Under the pieces are notes generated by a model, which was not told the DNA's origin, did no database searches, and saw only the letters and a program-made list of their open reading frames with translations. DNA of 64,000 nucleotides from Phoronis australis (lineage: Eukaryota > Phoronida > Phoronidae): the NCBI GenBank assembly GCA_002633005.1, contig NMRA01000747.1:1-64000 (forward strand). Reading direction: 5' to 3'. Made by a program: the position numbers and the translations under genes. The first letter of the stretch is position 1. The number at the start of each line of letters is the position of its first letter. This document shows positions 11,614 to 22,990 of this stretch, one piece after another.

Positions 11614-13220
11614 AGAATGGCACTCAAAAATTGACCTAGATCAACTTTTCTCGTAACCACTTAAAAATATCTGCGATGTCTACATCTAAATTCATTGTAT
11701 CAAAATTGGCAACCAGACGACCGTCCGACGAACTGAGGCCAAAACTGAACTCAGCTAGAACCTAAAAGGTAACCGCATGAAAATTGTTACAATTAAAACT
11801 ATTCAACATATGGGCCAATAATATCATGAATGAATACTGCCAGACAAATTCAGTGGTGCCGGGTTACCCTCGCCGAACGCCCAAAAATTTCAGTTGAGCT
11901 AGATCATCATACTCAATATCCGCATCATTCCACGCCTCGTAGCAGTTATGCCAGAAAATTTCGGTGGTGGGATGCCCCTACCATATAAAAATAACAGATA
12001 GGCCCTGGCCTCAACCCATTGAACTAGGTAACCGCATAAAATCCGTCGATTGCCCATTCAAAATAACCCCATGTATCATGTATCATGAATTACACTGCCA
12101 GACAAGTCCCGACAGTGGTGGGTTAACACCGCCAGACACGCCCAAACCTCGATAGTTGAGCTACTGTAGATCAATCCATCGTGTAACTTGGGGCAATGTG
12201 TTCCACATATCCCAATCCACACGGTGACAACTACATGTATGTAACATGCCGCACAATTTTACATGTGGAATGCTTCTGGCGAACACTAGGTCAAAGCTCG
12301 CCGAAACAATTAACATATAAGGCGTGAAAATAGCACGACAAGTGCAGTCAGGGTGGACCCTATTATTTTCGAAGCCAAAACGGCTGGGCACTATGCTATA
12401 TATGTAAAAGGTGGAAATGTTGGTCCACAAATTTATAGATGTATGCATATGTACACATGCAAACAAGTTCACTAGTACGGCTGAAGTTGGCACGTCGGGG
12501 CAACTCGACAGGCTCTACTTAAAGGGACAACTGCCGAAAAACGGATTTTGTTTTTTTTTGTTGGACTGTTGCCCGTCCCGAACTCAAAGACACTGGCGGC
12601 AGATTTTACTAATGGGTAAGTTATCAGTACTGCTTTTCCGAGTCTTTTTTCAGGCCACGTCATGAAAAAATGAAACATTTGGAATTTGCGACATGCAAAA
12701 AAGGCAAAAATCGTCCGTGCTCCAAATTTCACAATTGAAAAAATTCAATTTTACTGCTCAGATTTTGGTCGGTGTCCCACATTTTGGAGACTATCCAAAA
12801 CAGAACTTATAGCATAGACTGAAACGTGTATTCTTTCAGTTACGCACCCTCTAAAACAGGACGTGTCGGAAAAAGCTTTTGTGGCGACGTAAACGTTTTT
12901 CAATTTCAAACAAAAACTATTGCCAAAATGACATTCTTCTTATTTTCAAAGGCTGAATTACGGTGTTAAAGATTGCCAAAAGTTTACCATGTGTTTTTTG
13001 ATGGCAGTTGTGCCGTGGTAGTGATGCTAATTTTTCTTAAACTAGGTTTAGTTTAGCTGAGAACTTTGACAAAACAAATTTACCCAGCCTGATCAGAAAA
13101 TTCCAATGTAGTTCCAGAAGTTTTTGTCTTGTGGCGAAAGCAATTAGGTCCTTGTTTGCACTAAACAACAGGCAAGTTCTAATGTTAAAACAACTGGATA
13201 CAGAGGTATACAAACATATA

Positions 13221-13394
13221 CCTATGTATGTATGTATGTATGTATGTATGTATGAGTGTAGGTATGTATGTATGTATGTATGTATGTATGTACGTATGTA
13301 GGTACATATGTATGTATGTATGTACGTACGTATGTATGTAGGTATGTATGTACGTATGTATGTACGTATATATGCACGTATGTGCGTATGTATG
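13221..13394. repeat. (GTAT)n tetranucleotide repeat
   Basis: About 170 bp of GTAT units with scattered GTAC and GTAG variants. Long open frames on both strands here (repeating Tyr/Val/Cys or Thr/Tyr/Ile) come from the repeat. Confidence 0.92.
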
Positions 13395-13444
13395 ATGTCA
13401 CCCACAGAACCCTGTATCATGTCATCCGCATAAGCGATATAGTG

Positions 13445-14125
13445 GAGAGGTGGATGTTGATCATGAAGAGGCAGACACGCATTTGTTACTGCACGCTCAT
13501 CACGCTGCAAGCTGTCACTCATCAGTTATCATCAAACGCCCGGACACAGATGTGATGGATTTGGGTTTGGCCAATGCAGCAAGCATTTCTGCATCACTCA
13601 AGATGTATACAGAAGTAGCTCAGAACTCCAGAGTAATTGATTGAAGTTCAATCAATTTTCTCTCATGGCCGAGGCTCAAGCATTGCTTGGTCTACACATA
13701 TTAACAGGAACGGTGCCTCTGTTATTGCCTTTCATAGGTAAAAGCAAGGTCAAAACTTTGAAGTTGTTGTTGTCGGACAGTCCTGTGTTCGTAGGTTTAA
13801 CAGTTGGACAGTCCAGGGAAAATTTGAATCTAATCTAATTCCAGTATTAGATTCATTTTTTTCTGTATTTCTCAACTGGATTTCTCAAAACTTTCATGCT
13901 TTTAGTTGGACAGTCCTGGGTTCAACATTTGAGCTTCCCGATCAACTCGTGGAGGACACTGAACCCTTTGTATGCAAGCTCTACGGCGGACTCGTCACCT
14001 ACAGTAGAATGCTACCGCATATTCAGGTTGAAATCAGTGACGGGATCACATTTATCTGTCGCTGTTACATGCCAGAAGAGCAATGCGCCACTCATGGCGA
14101 GCCTCACAACTGTAACGGGGTGGAT
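13445..14125 (+). pseudogene. Decayed copy of a multicopy, mobile-element-like protein gene
   Basis: Three pieces in shifted frames keep the order of a family I recall as abundant, uncharacterised proteins in marine invertebrates: HEEADTHLLLHAHHAA and VIIKRPDTDV at 13450-13560, ALLGLHILTG and PFIGKSKVKTLKLL at 13690-13770, then FELPDQLVEDTEPFVCKLYG at about 13924-13985. Frame breaks separate the pieces. The expected GCD triplet after TG is replaced by GTV, so the copy is probably dead. The family name is from memory and its function is unknown. Confidence 0.5.
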
Positions 14126-14845
14126 GTTGGAACACGGTAATCTGAAATTTCACTGACTGTATGACTCCGCCATTAGCCCCAGAACAAGTCATGAATAATG
14201 TTTACTGCAAAAGCAAATGTAAAAAGTGGCTGGTGCAAACATGTGCACTTGTTTGAAGTCAGGCTTGCCATGTTCCGAGCTGTGTGACTGTCGAGAATGA
14301 GTAACACGGAGTCTCAATTCTTTTTTGCTGACCATGATGTTGATGAAGCCACTTGATAAGTGTGTGGAATGTTGTTAAAGATTTTAAAAACTAACATTAT
14401 GGAAAATATCGACAACAGCGTGCTCATTGTGCGGTCAGTATGACTGTTCAGAACTCCACATGCGCGCACCAGGGGCGGGGGGATCGGTAGCCCCCCATTT
14501 GGCGAAGTTGGCAAAAGGGTCAGCCTCAGAGAAACAAAAAGTCCAAAAAAGTAGAAAACGAGAAAAAAGTCTACTAAAAAGGCAGGTATTCGAAGGATGC
14601 ACAATTCATAGCTCTGAAATTACCCGTGTATTTTAGTAAAGGGTTCACACTCTCAAATATTCGAGCCCCCTTACTCTGAGGCTGGGCGCGCGCATGCTCC
14701 ATTCAATGTCTCCTCCCCGCGCGCGGCTTGATAATGAGCGACAACGCATGTGGATAATGCGAATTAGGACAACGAAAGTGATGATAGTTAATTCAATGAA
14801 GAAGCATTGGAAATGTAAAGTTATCCATATTTCGATTTAGACTCA

Positions 14846-15103
14846 GGGGCCGGTTCCATGAAACTGACTTAAATTCATTTTTGACTCAAGTCTAAGATTT
14901 GTCTCAACTTCCAAACTTTGAAACTTCCACTAGTTCCACAACTGCTAAGTAAGTCGCACTTGAGACAAGATTTAAGTCAAGAACTTAAGTCAAACTTACG
15001 ATGACTTTCTTGGAACGGATTTAAACAAATCGAAGTTTTATTTAAAAATTAACTTAAATTTAATATTTTTCTTAGCCAAGTCAGTTTTCTTGGAACGGGC
15101 CCC
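14846..15103. mobile_element. MITE-A copy 2
   Basis: Starts GGGGCCGGTTCCATGAAACT and ends TTGGAACGGGCCCC. Same orientation and interior as copy 1 (8951-9204). The best-preserved 3' end of the four. Confidence 0.78.
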
Positions 15104-15703
15104 AAATTTTTATCACGTTTCAAATGGTAAAAAACATTTTTTCTGGCTTTTGACATGAGCTCAGAATACAATACTGCGTTCGTCGGCCACTAGAAGGAGC
15201 TGTTACATTAAATATTTTTCTTTTTTAACAATTTTTCAACTTATTTCATAATATTTATCACTTTTCTTGTCTAGTAACTTGCAATGAGCAAAATCAAATC
15301 AGATTATCATTTAGTTTTTGCTTAGTGTCACACGGTTGTTGGGTTTTAAATAATGATTTTATGTGCCAAATTTTGCGAAAATGACACTTTTTCGGTCAAA
15401 TTTCTTGAAAATGTGCTAGCCAAACCTTGGCAAATTTTTACATTCTTAAAGTATATCATTCAACATCTGATTTTTAATTTATGTATTTGTCTATAATAAT
15501 TGTATATAGGTTTCTTTGCAATTGTTTAACCCAGTTACAATTCCTCTTGGAGTTTTATGGGTATGTCTGTTTATTGTACTGAATATTTCATGATAAACAT
15601 TTATTAAAAAGTTGACGCTAAGTTTGCCACCGTAGTGTCCCTCAGAGCCGACTGAAGAATCCGGTGGGTCGGGGCTTGTGTGGCAGGCTGGTTGTTGACA
15701 TTT

Positions 15704-18428
15704 TGCAGCTGGTCAACTGCATAGGTCAAAAGACCAATGATATTTGACAGCAGTTCTCTCTGTGACTTTGTCAGAAACAACTCTTGCTTCGCTTCTGCAC
15801 ACGTTACTAGGCAAGGCGCAGACAACCGGGAAACTTAAATGCACTAATGCGCACATGCGACATATTGGTTTCATCCATAGGGCGCTAGGATTGATGAAAC
15901 ATAATCTACAAAATAAGATTGAATTCACTGACGTCTGAGGTACAGAATAAGAATGATATAACCTAGCTTAACTTTAAAATGTCGTGGTTGACACAACAAA
16001 GGGAAAAATACACCGTGACGAAGTTATCATAGTTTCGGCCATACGCCGCGGCTAGCCTAGGATTGACGAAACAGAATCGACGAAATTGGATTGAATTCAT
16101 GAAACGCTGTTGAATTCACAACACGATACGATAGACGAAACAGAATGGATTTAAAAGCCGATTGAATTCACAAAACAGGTTAGAATACACAAAACACTAG
16201 GCGAGATTCACCATAGAATAGACGAGTGTGGATGTTGACTCAATATGATGTAAGCATATTGAATGCGCAAGATACTGATTGAATTGTTGTGCGGTTGGCA
16301 TTGAGTTCAATATTGAAAAATACAATTTGATAGTTTTTTGTATAAAGGGCCGCCCATACGTCCGTCGCGAGACAATATACCGGCTCAAGCGGAGGCAAAT
16401 GGAACCTGTTAGCCTGGGCAGAGTTCAGTAACGGCAAAGACCCTCTCTACGGTCTCTGGTAACGGTACGACCTCGCTAATAGGCAAAGCTTCGCGAGATT
16501 ACGTGAGACATTGCCGTGTATTTCAAATTAGGGTACGTGTTTGGTTCGGAGATTAACGAGTTCCTAGCCGGGTGGCGTTATTGAACTCTATTCCTGGTGT
16601 TTCACAATAGTCCAGTTTCCTCTGCCAAAGATTTTTAGTAATGGAAAGAACACAGTGTCCCGTCCAGCAAAAATCAATCAATAAATATCATGAATAGATG
16701 GTAACCAGCTGGCAAGCTGTAGTATTGCTGGACGTCAAATACTACCCTCTGACACAACGCCACCTATACTTTCGTTTAGCACTGTATTGGAGTGTGGTCA
16801 AACCAAAGACGCTAACCTCCCTCTCTACGTACTAGCTGGTTCCCTGCGTGCCCAGCCATCACGGCTACCGCCCCACCTAGCGGCACGCAGGGAACCAGCG
16901 AGCGTCAAACACGGCACACTCATAAATTTATGCGCTGCCAGACCCAGTTTCTTGCGAGGAAAGCAAAAACTCGTAAGACTTAATGAGAAATTGCTAACAC
17001 TTGGCAAAGACGATCTCAAAGAGACGCAGCACGTGGCCACACTGACCTTCTTAGCGAAATTCTTGCGTCTCCGAAACTCTATTTATGTTAAAGAGGGTGA
17101 CTCCAACACTTGACACCCCCATTTGACATTTTAGACTGCGCCGACCCGAAATCGAAGAGCAAACTCGACTGGTAGTAACTTCAGTGAGGAAAACTCTAAA
17201 ATGTCTTTTGTTTGAGAGTGCAGGTAGGGGTTACAAGTTTTGATGTCTGAGCAATGAATATTTTCTTTAAAATCCTGTTGGTTTGCCTTATGTCCACAGG
17301 CTTTTGTCGTGGTGCAAAGCTGTATCAAGACAAGTGACTATTAAGTTTACTTTGGCTGCCCGGCAACTGTAGACTGTAGTACAAGCCTAGTTTGCATTGG
17401 AATTCTCTGCCCGGCTCACCGCAGTATGGGTGTGAAAGATTTGCAGTTTACTCTGGAATTTCGACCACCTGGATAGTCGGGACGGTCTGTGGCAACGAAA
17501 TTGCGGGTTGTGTTAGGCTACTTTTTAAACTTTTAAGAGGAAGTACGGTAAAAACTCTTGTTTTGAGTCTCTAAATTTTAGGACACCAAAATTCAAATAG
17601 AAGTTGAATTTTTGATTTTGAAGATTAATTGATAGGCATCGCGTACGCTGAGCCTCTCGGGCTGGCTATGTAGGGGCTACAGCACTCCCCATCAGTTTCT
17701 GTATTAATCTCATCCCGTCTATGTTAAACGGCGCTATACTAGTACTAGCTAGCCGAAATACTGTCACTGAATAAGTGGTGTCAGCCACCAAAAATACATT
17801 TTACATTTCAAATTGTCTCGTAAAAAGGCGGTTATTTTCTTCGGTGATCCTTTCTTGTTCTTTATATATTGAAACGGGAAATACAAGAGCAAAGTGAAGT
17901 GTTGAAATGCGCCCACGATAGCTCTGTCCGCAAACGCTATTTTTAGTGTCATAAAAATGCCCATTGAGATGGCGCAGAATGCATCAAGCCCATCCGAATT
18001 GAAAAGGCAGTGTCGTCTTTGTAAAACACAACCATTTGTCAAATTTTATGACAGTAAGCCAAGGAACTCTCAAGATATAGGGGCAAGTGCAGTTTAAAGC
18101 AATTGACACCAGGGGCACAGTTATAGTCTGATTGGTCTGAAAGTGAAACTCATCACCTGTTGTCATGTTAGTTATAAGCCCAAATGCCAAATTTCCCAAA
18201 GATCCTTTAAAGGGTTAAGGGGAAACAACCGTAGGTGCAAAAAAGCAACATTGCCTGTTAAGAGGTGCCAGAATAGTCAAAAACATCCGAAAATCAACAT
18301 CAGCCAGGATCTTCGCATCTCACAAAACCATCAATGGTTTGGCAAAAAGAGAGGCAGATGTCAAAGACTCGAGCAAAAATGTTATATGGCTACCGACCAG
18401 GTGGCGCAGAAAATATCGAAAATGGGAT
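15704..18428. repeat. Duplicated block, copy A (probable allele of 19022-22287)
   Basis: Collinear with 19022-22287 over its whole length, with scattered substitutions and small indels. It stops exactly at the N gap. Lacks the 586-bp segment found in copy B (4 bp, 15934-15937, in its place). No gene was recognised; open frames at 16787-17113 and 17764-18199 recur in copy B but resemble nothing I know. Confidence 0.85.
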
Positions 18429-19021
18429 NNNNNNNNNNNNNNNNNNNNNNNNNNNNNNNNNNNNNNNNNNNNNNNNNNNNNNNNNNNNNNNNNNNNNNNN
18501 NNNNNNNNNNNNNNNNNNNNNNNNNNNNNNNNNNNNNNNNNNNNNNNNNNNNNNNNNNNNNNNNNNNNNNNNNNNNNNNNNNNNNNNNNNNNNNNNNNNN
18601 NNNNNNNNNNNNNNNNNNNNNNNNNNNNNNNNNNNNNNNNNNNNNNNNNNNNNNNNNNNNNNNNNNNNNNNNNNNNNNNNNNNNNNNNNNNNNNNNNNNN
18701 NNNNNNNNNNNNNNNNNNNNNNNNNNNNNNNNNNNNNNNNNNNNNNNNNNNNNNNNNNNNNNNNNNNNNNNNNNNNNNNNNNNNNNNNNNNNNNNNNNNN
18801 NNNNNNNNNNNNNNNNNNNNNNNNNNNNNNNNNNNNNNNNNNNNNNNNNNNNNNNNNNNNNNNNNNNNNNNNNNNNNNNNNNNNNNNNNNNNNNNNNNNN
18901 NNNNNNNNNNNNNNNNNNNNNNNNNNNNNNNNNNNNNNNNNNNNNNNNNNNNNNNNNNNNNNNNNNNNNNNNNNNNNNNNNNNNNNNNNNNNNNNNNNNN
19001 NNNNNNNNNNNNNNNNNNNNN
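18429..19021. other. Assembly gap (593 Ns)
   Basis: Run of N. Open frames of 216-299 codons that span it are artefacts of reading N as X. Confidence 0.99.
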
Positions 19022-19243
19022 TGCAGCTGGTCAACTGCATAGGTCAAAGACCAATGATATTTGACAGCAGTTCTCTCTGTGACTTTGTCAGAAACAACTC
19101 TTGCTTCGCTTCTGCACACGTTAGGCAAGGCGCAGACAACCGGGAAACTTAAATGCATGCGCACATGCGACATATTGGTTTCATCCATATTGCGCTAGGA
19201 TTGACGAAACATAATCGACAAAATAAGATTGAATTCACTGACG

Positions 19244-19263
19244 ACAGGATAGATACATAGATG

Positions 19264-19310
<47 letters not shown>

Positions 19311-19829
19311 GGACGGATGGACGGATGGACGGATAGACAGATGGACAGGTGGATGGGTGGACGGACGGATGGAGGGATAGATAGTTTATTTAGTCATTCA
19401 TCATACAAATAGTCATGCAGTCTACACAATTAGGCGTCCCTACTTTCTAAGCGCAACCTAAAGTGGCAAGATTGGAACTTTTAAGGCCAATTAAAATTGG
19501 ACGGTAGTAGTCGAAGGTAAATGACAAAACTAAGGTTTTACTAACTTGAAGACTATATATGATTGATTACTTTAGACTATGAAAACAAGACAAAGAGACT
19601 TTCAAAAGGCTAAGGAGCCGCTTGGATGAAAGCCAACTGTATCTACACATGCACTTAGTAAAAAATAACTAAGCCGTTTCAACAATTTATCTCTACATGA
19701 GCGAAAACATCAACCTGTTGAGTAGACCTATTAACAGAATGATTTTGTATCTATGTAAAATGTTTACATGTAGGGGACAAATATCTAGGTATTACAATAT
19801 AAACTACCGATCGGATGCAAACTAAAGTA
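19244..19829 (-). mobile_element. Allele-specific insertion with (GATA)n end, possible retroelement 3' end
   Basis: Present only in copy B. On the minus strand it runs into AATAAACTATCTATC and then a long (TCTA)n tract (19247-19385 on the window), like the microsatellite tails of some LINE/SINE elements. No target-site duplication is visible and no reverse transcriptase was recognised, so a deletion in the other allele is also possible. Confidence 0.45.
19247..19385. repeat. (GATA)n / (GGAC)n microsatellite
   Basis: GATA units grading into GGACGGAT variants. Lies at the left edge of the allele-specific insertion. Confidence 0.92.
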
Positions 19830-22287
19830 AGGTACAGAATAAGAATGATATAACCTAGCTTAACTTTAAAATGTCGTGGTTGACACAACAAAGGGAAAAA
19901 TACACCGTGACGAAGTTATCATAGTTTCGGCCATATGCCGCGGCTAGGATTGACGAAACACGGAATCGACGAAATTGGATTGAATTCATGAAACGCTGTC
20001 AAATTCACAACGCGATACGATAGACGAAACAGAATGGATTTAAAAGCCGATTGAATTCACAAAACAGGTTAGAATATACAAAACAGCATTGAATTCACCA
20101 TAGAATAGACGAGTGTGGATCATTTGACTCAATATGATGTAAGCATACTGAATGCGCAAGATACTGATTGAATTGTTGTGCGGTTGGCATTGAGTTCATT
20201 AAATGGAATATAGAAAAAGACAATTTGATAGTTTTTTGTATAAAGGGCCGCCCATACGTCCGTCACGAGACAAAGAATACCGGCTCAAGCGGAGGCCAAA
20301 AAATGGAACCAGTTTGTCCGGGCAGAGTTCAGTAACGGTACGACCTCGCTAATAGGCAAAGCTTCGGGAGATTACGTGAGACATTGCCGTGTATTTCAAA
20401 TTAGGGCACGTGATTTTGGTTCGGAGATTAACGAATTCCTAGCCGGCTAGGTCCATGGCATTATTGAACTCTATTCCTGGTGTTTCACAATAGTCCAGTT
20501 TCCTCTGCCGAAGATTTTTAGTAATGGAAAGAACACAGTGTCCCGTCCAGCAAAAATCAATCAATAAATATCATGAATAGATGGTAACCAGCTGGCAAGC
20601 TGTGTATTGCTGGACGTCAAACACTACCCCCTGACTCAACGCCACCTATACTTTCATTTAGCACTGTGTTAGAGTGTAGTCAAACACTAGCTGGTTCCCG
20701 GCGTGCTTAGCCCAGCCAGCACGGCTACCGCCCCACCTAGCGGCACGCAGGAAACCAGCGAGCGTCAAACACGGATCACTCATAAATTTATGCGCTGCCA
20801 GACCCAGTTTCTTGCGAGGAAAGCAAAAACTCGTAAGACTTAATGAGAAATTGCTAACAATTGGCAAAGACGATCTCAAAGAGACGCAGCACGTGGCCAC
20901 ACTGACCTTCTTAGCGAAATTCTTGCGTCTCCGAAACTCTATCTATGTTAAAGAGGGTGACTCCAACACTTTACACCCCCATTTGACATTTTAGACTGCG
21001 CCGACCCGAAATCGAAGAGCAAACTCGGCTGGTAGTAACGTCAGTGAGGAAAACTCTAAAATGTCTTTTGTTTGAGAGTGCAGGTAGGGGTTACAAGTTT
21101 TGATGTCTGAGCAATGAATAATTTCTTTAAAATCCTGTTGGTTTGCCTTATGTCCACCGGCTTTTGTCGTGGTGCAAAGCTGTATCAAGACAAGTGACTA
21201 TTAAGTTTACTTTGGCTGCCCGGCAACTGTAGACTGTAGTACAAGCCTAGTTTGCATTGGAATTCTATGCCCGGCTCACCGCAGTATGGGTGTGAAAATT
21301 TGCAGTTTACTCTGGAATTTCGACCACCTGGATAGTCGGGACGGTCTATGGAAACGAAATTGCGGGTTGTGTTAGGCTACTTTTTAAACTTTTAAGAGGA
21401 AGTACGGTAAAAACTCTTGTTTTGAGTCTCTAAATTTTAGGACACCAAAATTCAAATAGAAGTTGAATTTTTGATTTTTAAGATTAATTGATAGGCATCA
21501 CGTACACTGAGCCTCTCGGGCTGGCTATGTAGGGGCTACAGCACTCCCCATCAGTTTCTGTATTAATCTCATCCCGTCTATGTTAAACGGCGCTATACTA
21601 GTACTAGCTAGCCGAAATACTGTCACTGAATAAGTGGTGTCAGCCACCAAAAATACATTTTACATTTCAAATTGTCTCGTAAAAAGGCGGTTATTTTCTT
21701 CGGTGATCCTTTCTTGTTCTTTATATATTGAAACGGGAAATACAAGAGCAAAGTGAAGTGTTGAAATGCGCCCACGATAGCTCTGTCCGCAAACGCTATT
21801 TTTAGTGTCATAAAAATGCCCATTGAGATGGCGCAGAATGCATCAAGCCCATCCGAATTGAAAAGGCAGTGTCGTCTTTGTAAAACACAACCATTTGTCA
21901 AATTTTATGACAGTAAGCCAAGGAACTCTCAAGATATAGGGGCAAGTGCAGTTTAAAGCAATTGACACCAGGGGCACAGTTATAGTCTGATTGGTCTGAA
22001 AGTGAAACTCATCACCTGTTGTAATGTTAGTTATAAGCCCAAATGCCAAATTTCCCAAAGATCCTTTAAAGGGTTAAGGGGAAACAACCGTAGGTGCAAA
22101 AAAGCAACATTGCCTGTTAAGAGGTGCCAGAATAGTCAAAAACATCCGAAAATCAACATCAGCCAGGATCTTCGCATCTCACAAAACCATCAATGGTTTG
22201 GCAAAAAGAGAGGCAGATGTCAAAGACTCGAGCAAAAATGTTATATGGCTACCGACCAGGTGGCGCAGAAAATATCGAAAATGGGAT

Positions 22288-22990
22288 GGCGTTGTCGCCT
22301 CTAATAGAAACCTATTTACCAAATTTCATGAAAATATATTACTGAAATCCGAAGATACAGAAGCTATTGTAAAAAATTGCCACTAGAGGGTCCAGTCGTA
22401 TCTGGATCAGTTCGACAATCGGTACCGTTGATCGACGTCTCCATTGAGGAATGTACATCTTTCAAATTTCACGAAGCTTCAAAGGGTTAAGAAGAATTGA
22501 CCGCAGATGCAAAAAACTTGAAAGAAAAGTTGTCAATAGGGGACGACACAGTTGCCAGACTCGTCTGAAAGTCAATGTCATGACCTTCTCATGTGCAACA
22601 CATCTGTAAATTTTTATAATGATTCTTTTGAGTGGTATGATAGCTAGAGAGGCGAACGCCTGAAAACGGATGCAAAATAACCTAAAGGTGGTGTAAAATT
22701 TGTTGAGTCTGTCCTAAAAAGCAATGCCATCATTACCTCTACATGAAAAATCTGTTGAATTTCATGAAAATCCATCTAGGAACTCTGAATATACAAAGGC
22801 AAATGTGAAAAATATATATTTGCCCATAGGGGGCACAGTGGTATTCGAGTCTGTCCGAAACTCATCGTAATCTGTCGTCAGCCACATAGGAACACCTTTG
22901 CCAAGTTTCTATAAGATCCTGCAAGAGGTTTAGGAGGAGACGCCGTACGCCCAGACAGAGATGACGACAATACGCAGAAGCATCCTAATA
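22288..22990. repeat. Degenerate dispersed repeats with a recurring phrase
   Basis: Phrases such as CAAATTTCACGAAGCTTCAA with GGGTTAAG (about 22470) and CCAAGTTTCTATAAGATCCT (about 22905) echo the one at about 22047 in copy B (18188 in copy A). This suggests an old repeat array continuing from the duplicated block. Period and boundaries were not measured. Confidence 0.4.

Larger units (their letters stand above)
11116..15703. other. Intergenic region between the lipase promoter side and the 15.7-22.3 kb duplicated block
   Basis: Presumably holds the upstream region of the minus-strand lipase gene. It contains a poly-G tract with a 4-N gap (11591-11611), a tetranucleotide repeat (13221-13394), a decayed coding remnant (about 13445-14125) and a MITE-A copy (14846-15103). 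No intact gene was recognised. Confidence 0.6.
19022..22287. repeat. Duplicated block, copy B (probable allele of 15704-18428)
   Basis: Begins right after the gap at the base matching 15704 and reaches the base matching 18428 at 22287; the sequence then continues as unique DNA. Contains an extra 586 bp (19244-19829) with a GATA microsatellite. Confidence 0.85.

Noticed and set aside
13037-13555. Open frames of 161 and 95 codons on opposite strands
   Set aside because: Both translate the GTAT microsatellite (Tyr/Val/Cys or Thr/Tyr/Ile repeats).
16787-18199. Conserved open frames present in both duplicated copies (16787-17113, 17764-18042)
   Set aside because: Conservation only reflects that the copies are alleles; the peptides resemble nothing and contain no domain signature.
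18143-19188. Five overlapping open frames of 216-299 codons
   Set aside because: They consist mostly of X across the 593-N gap.
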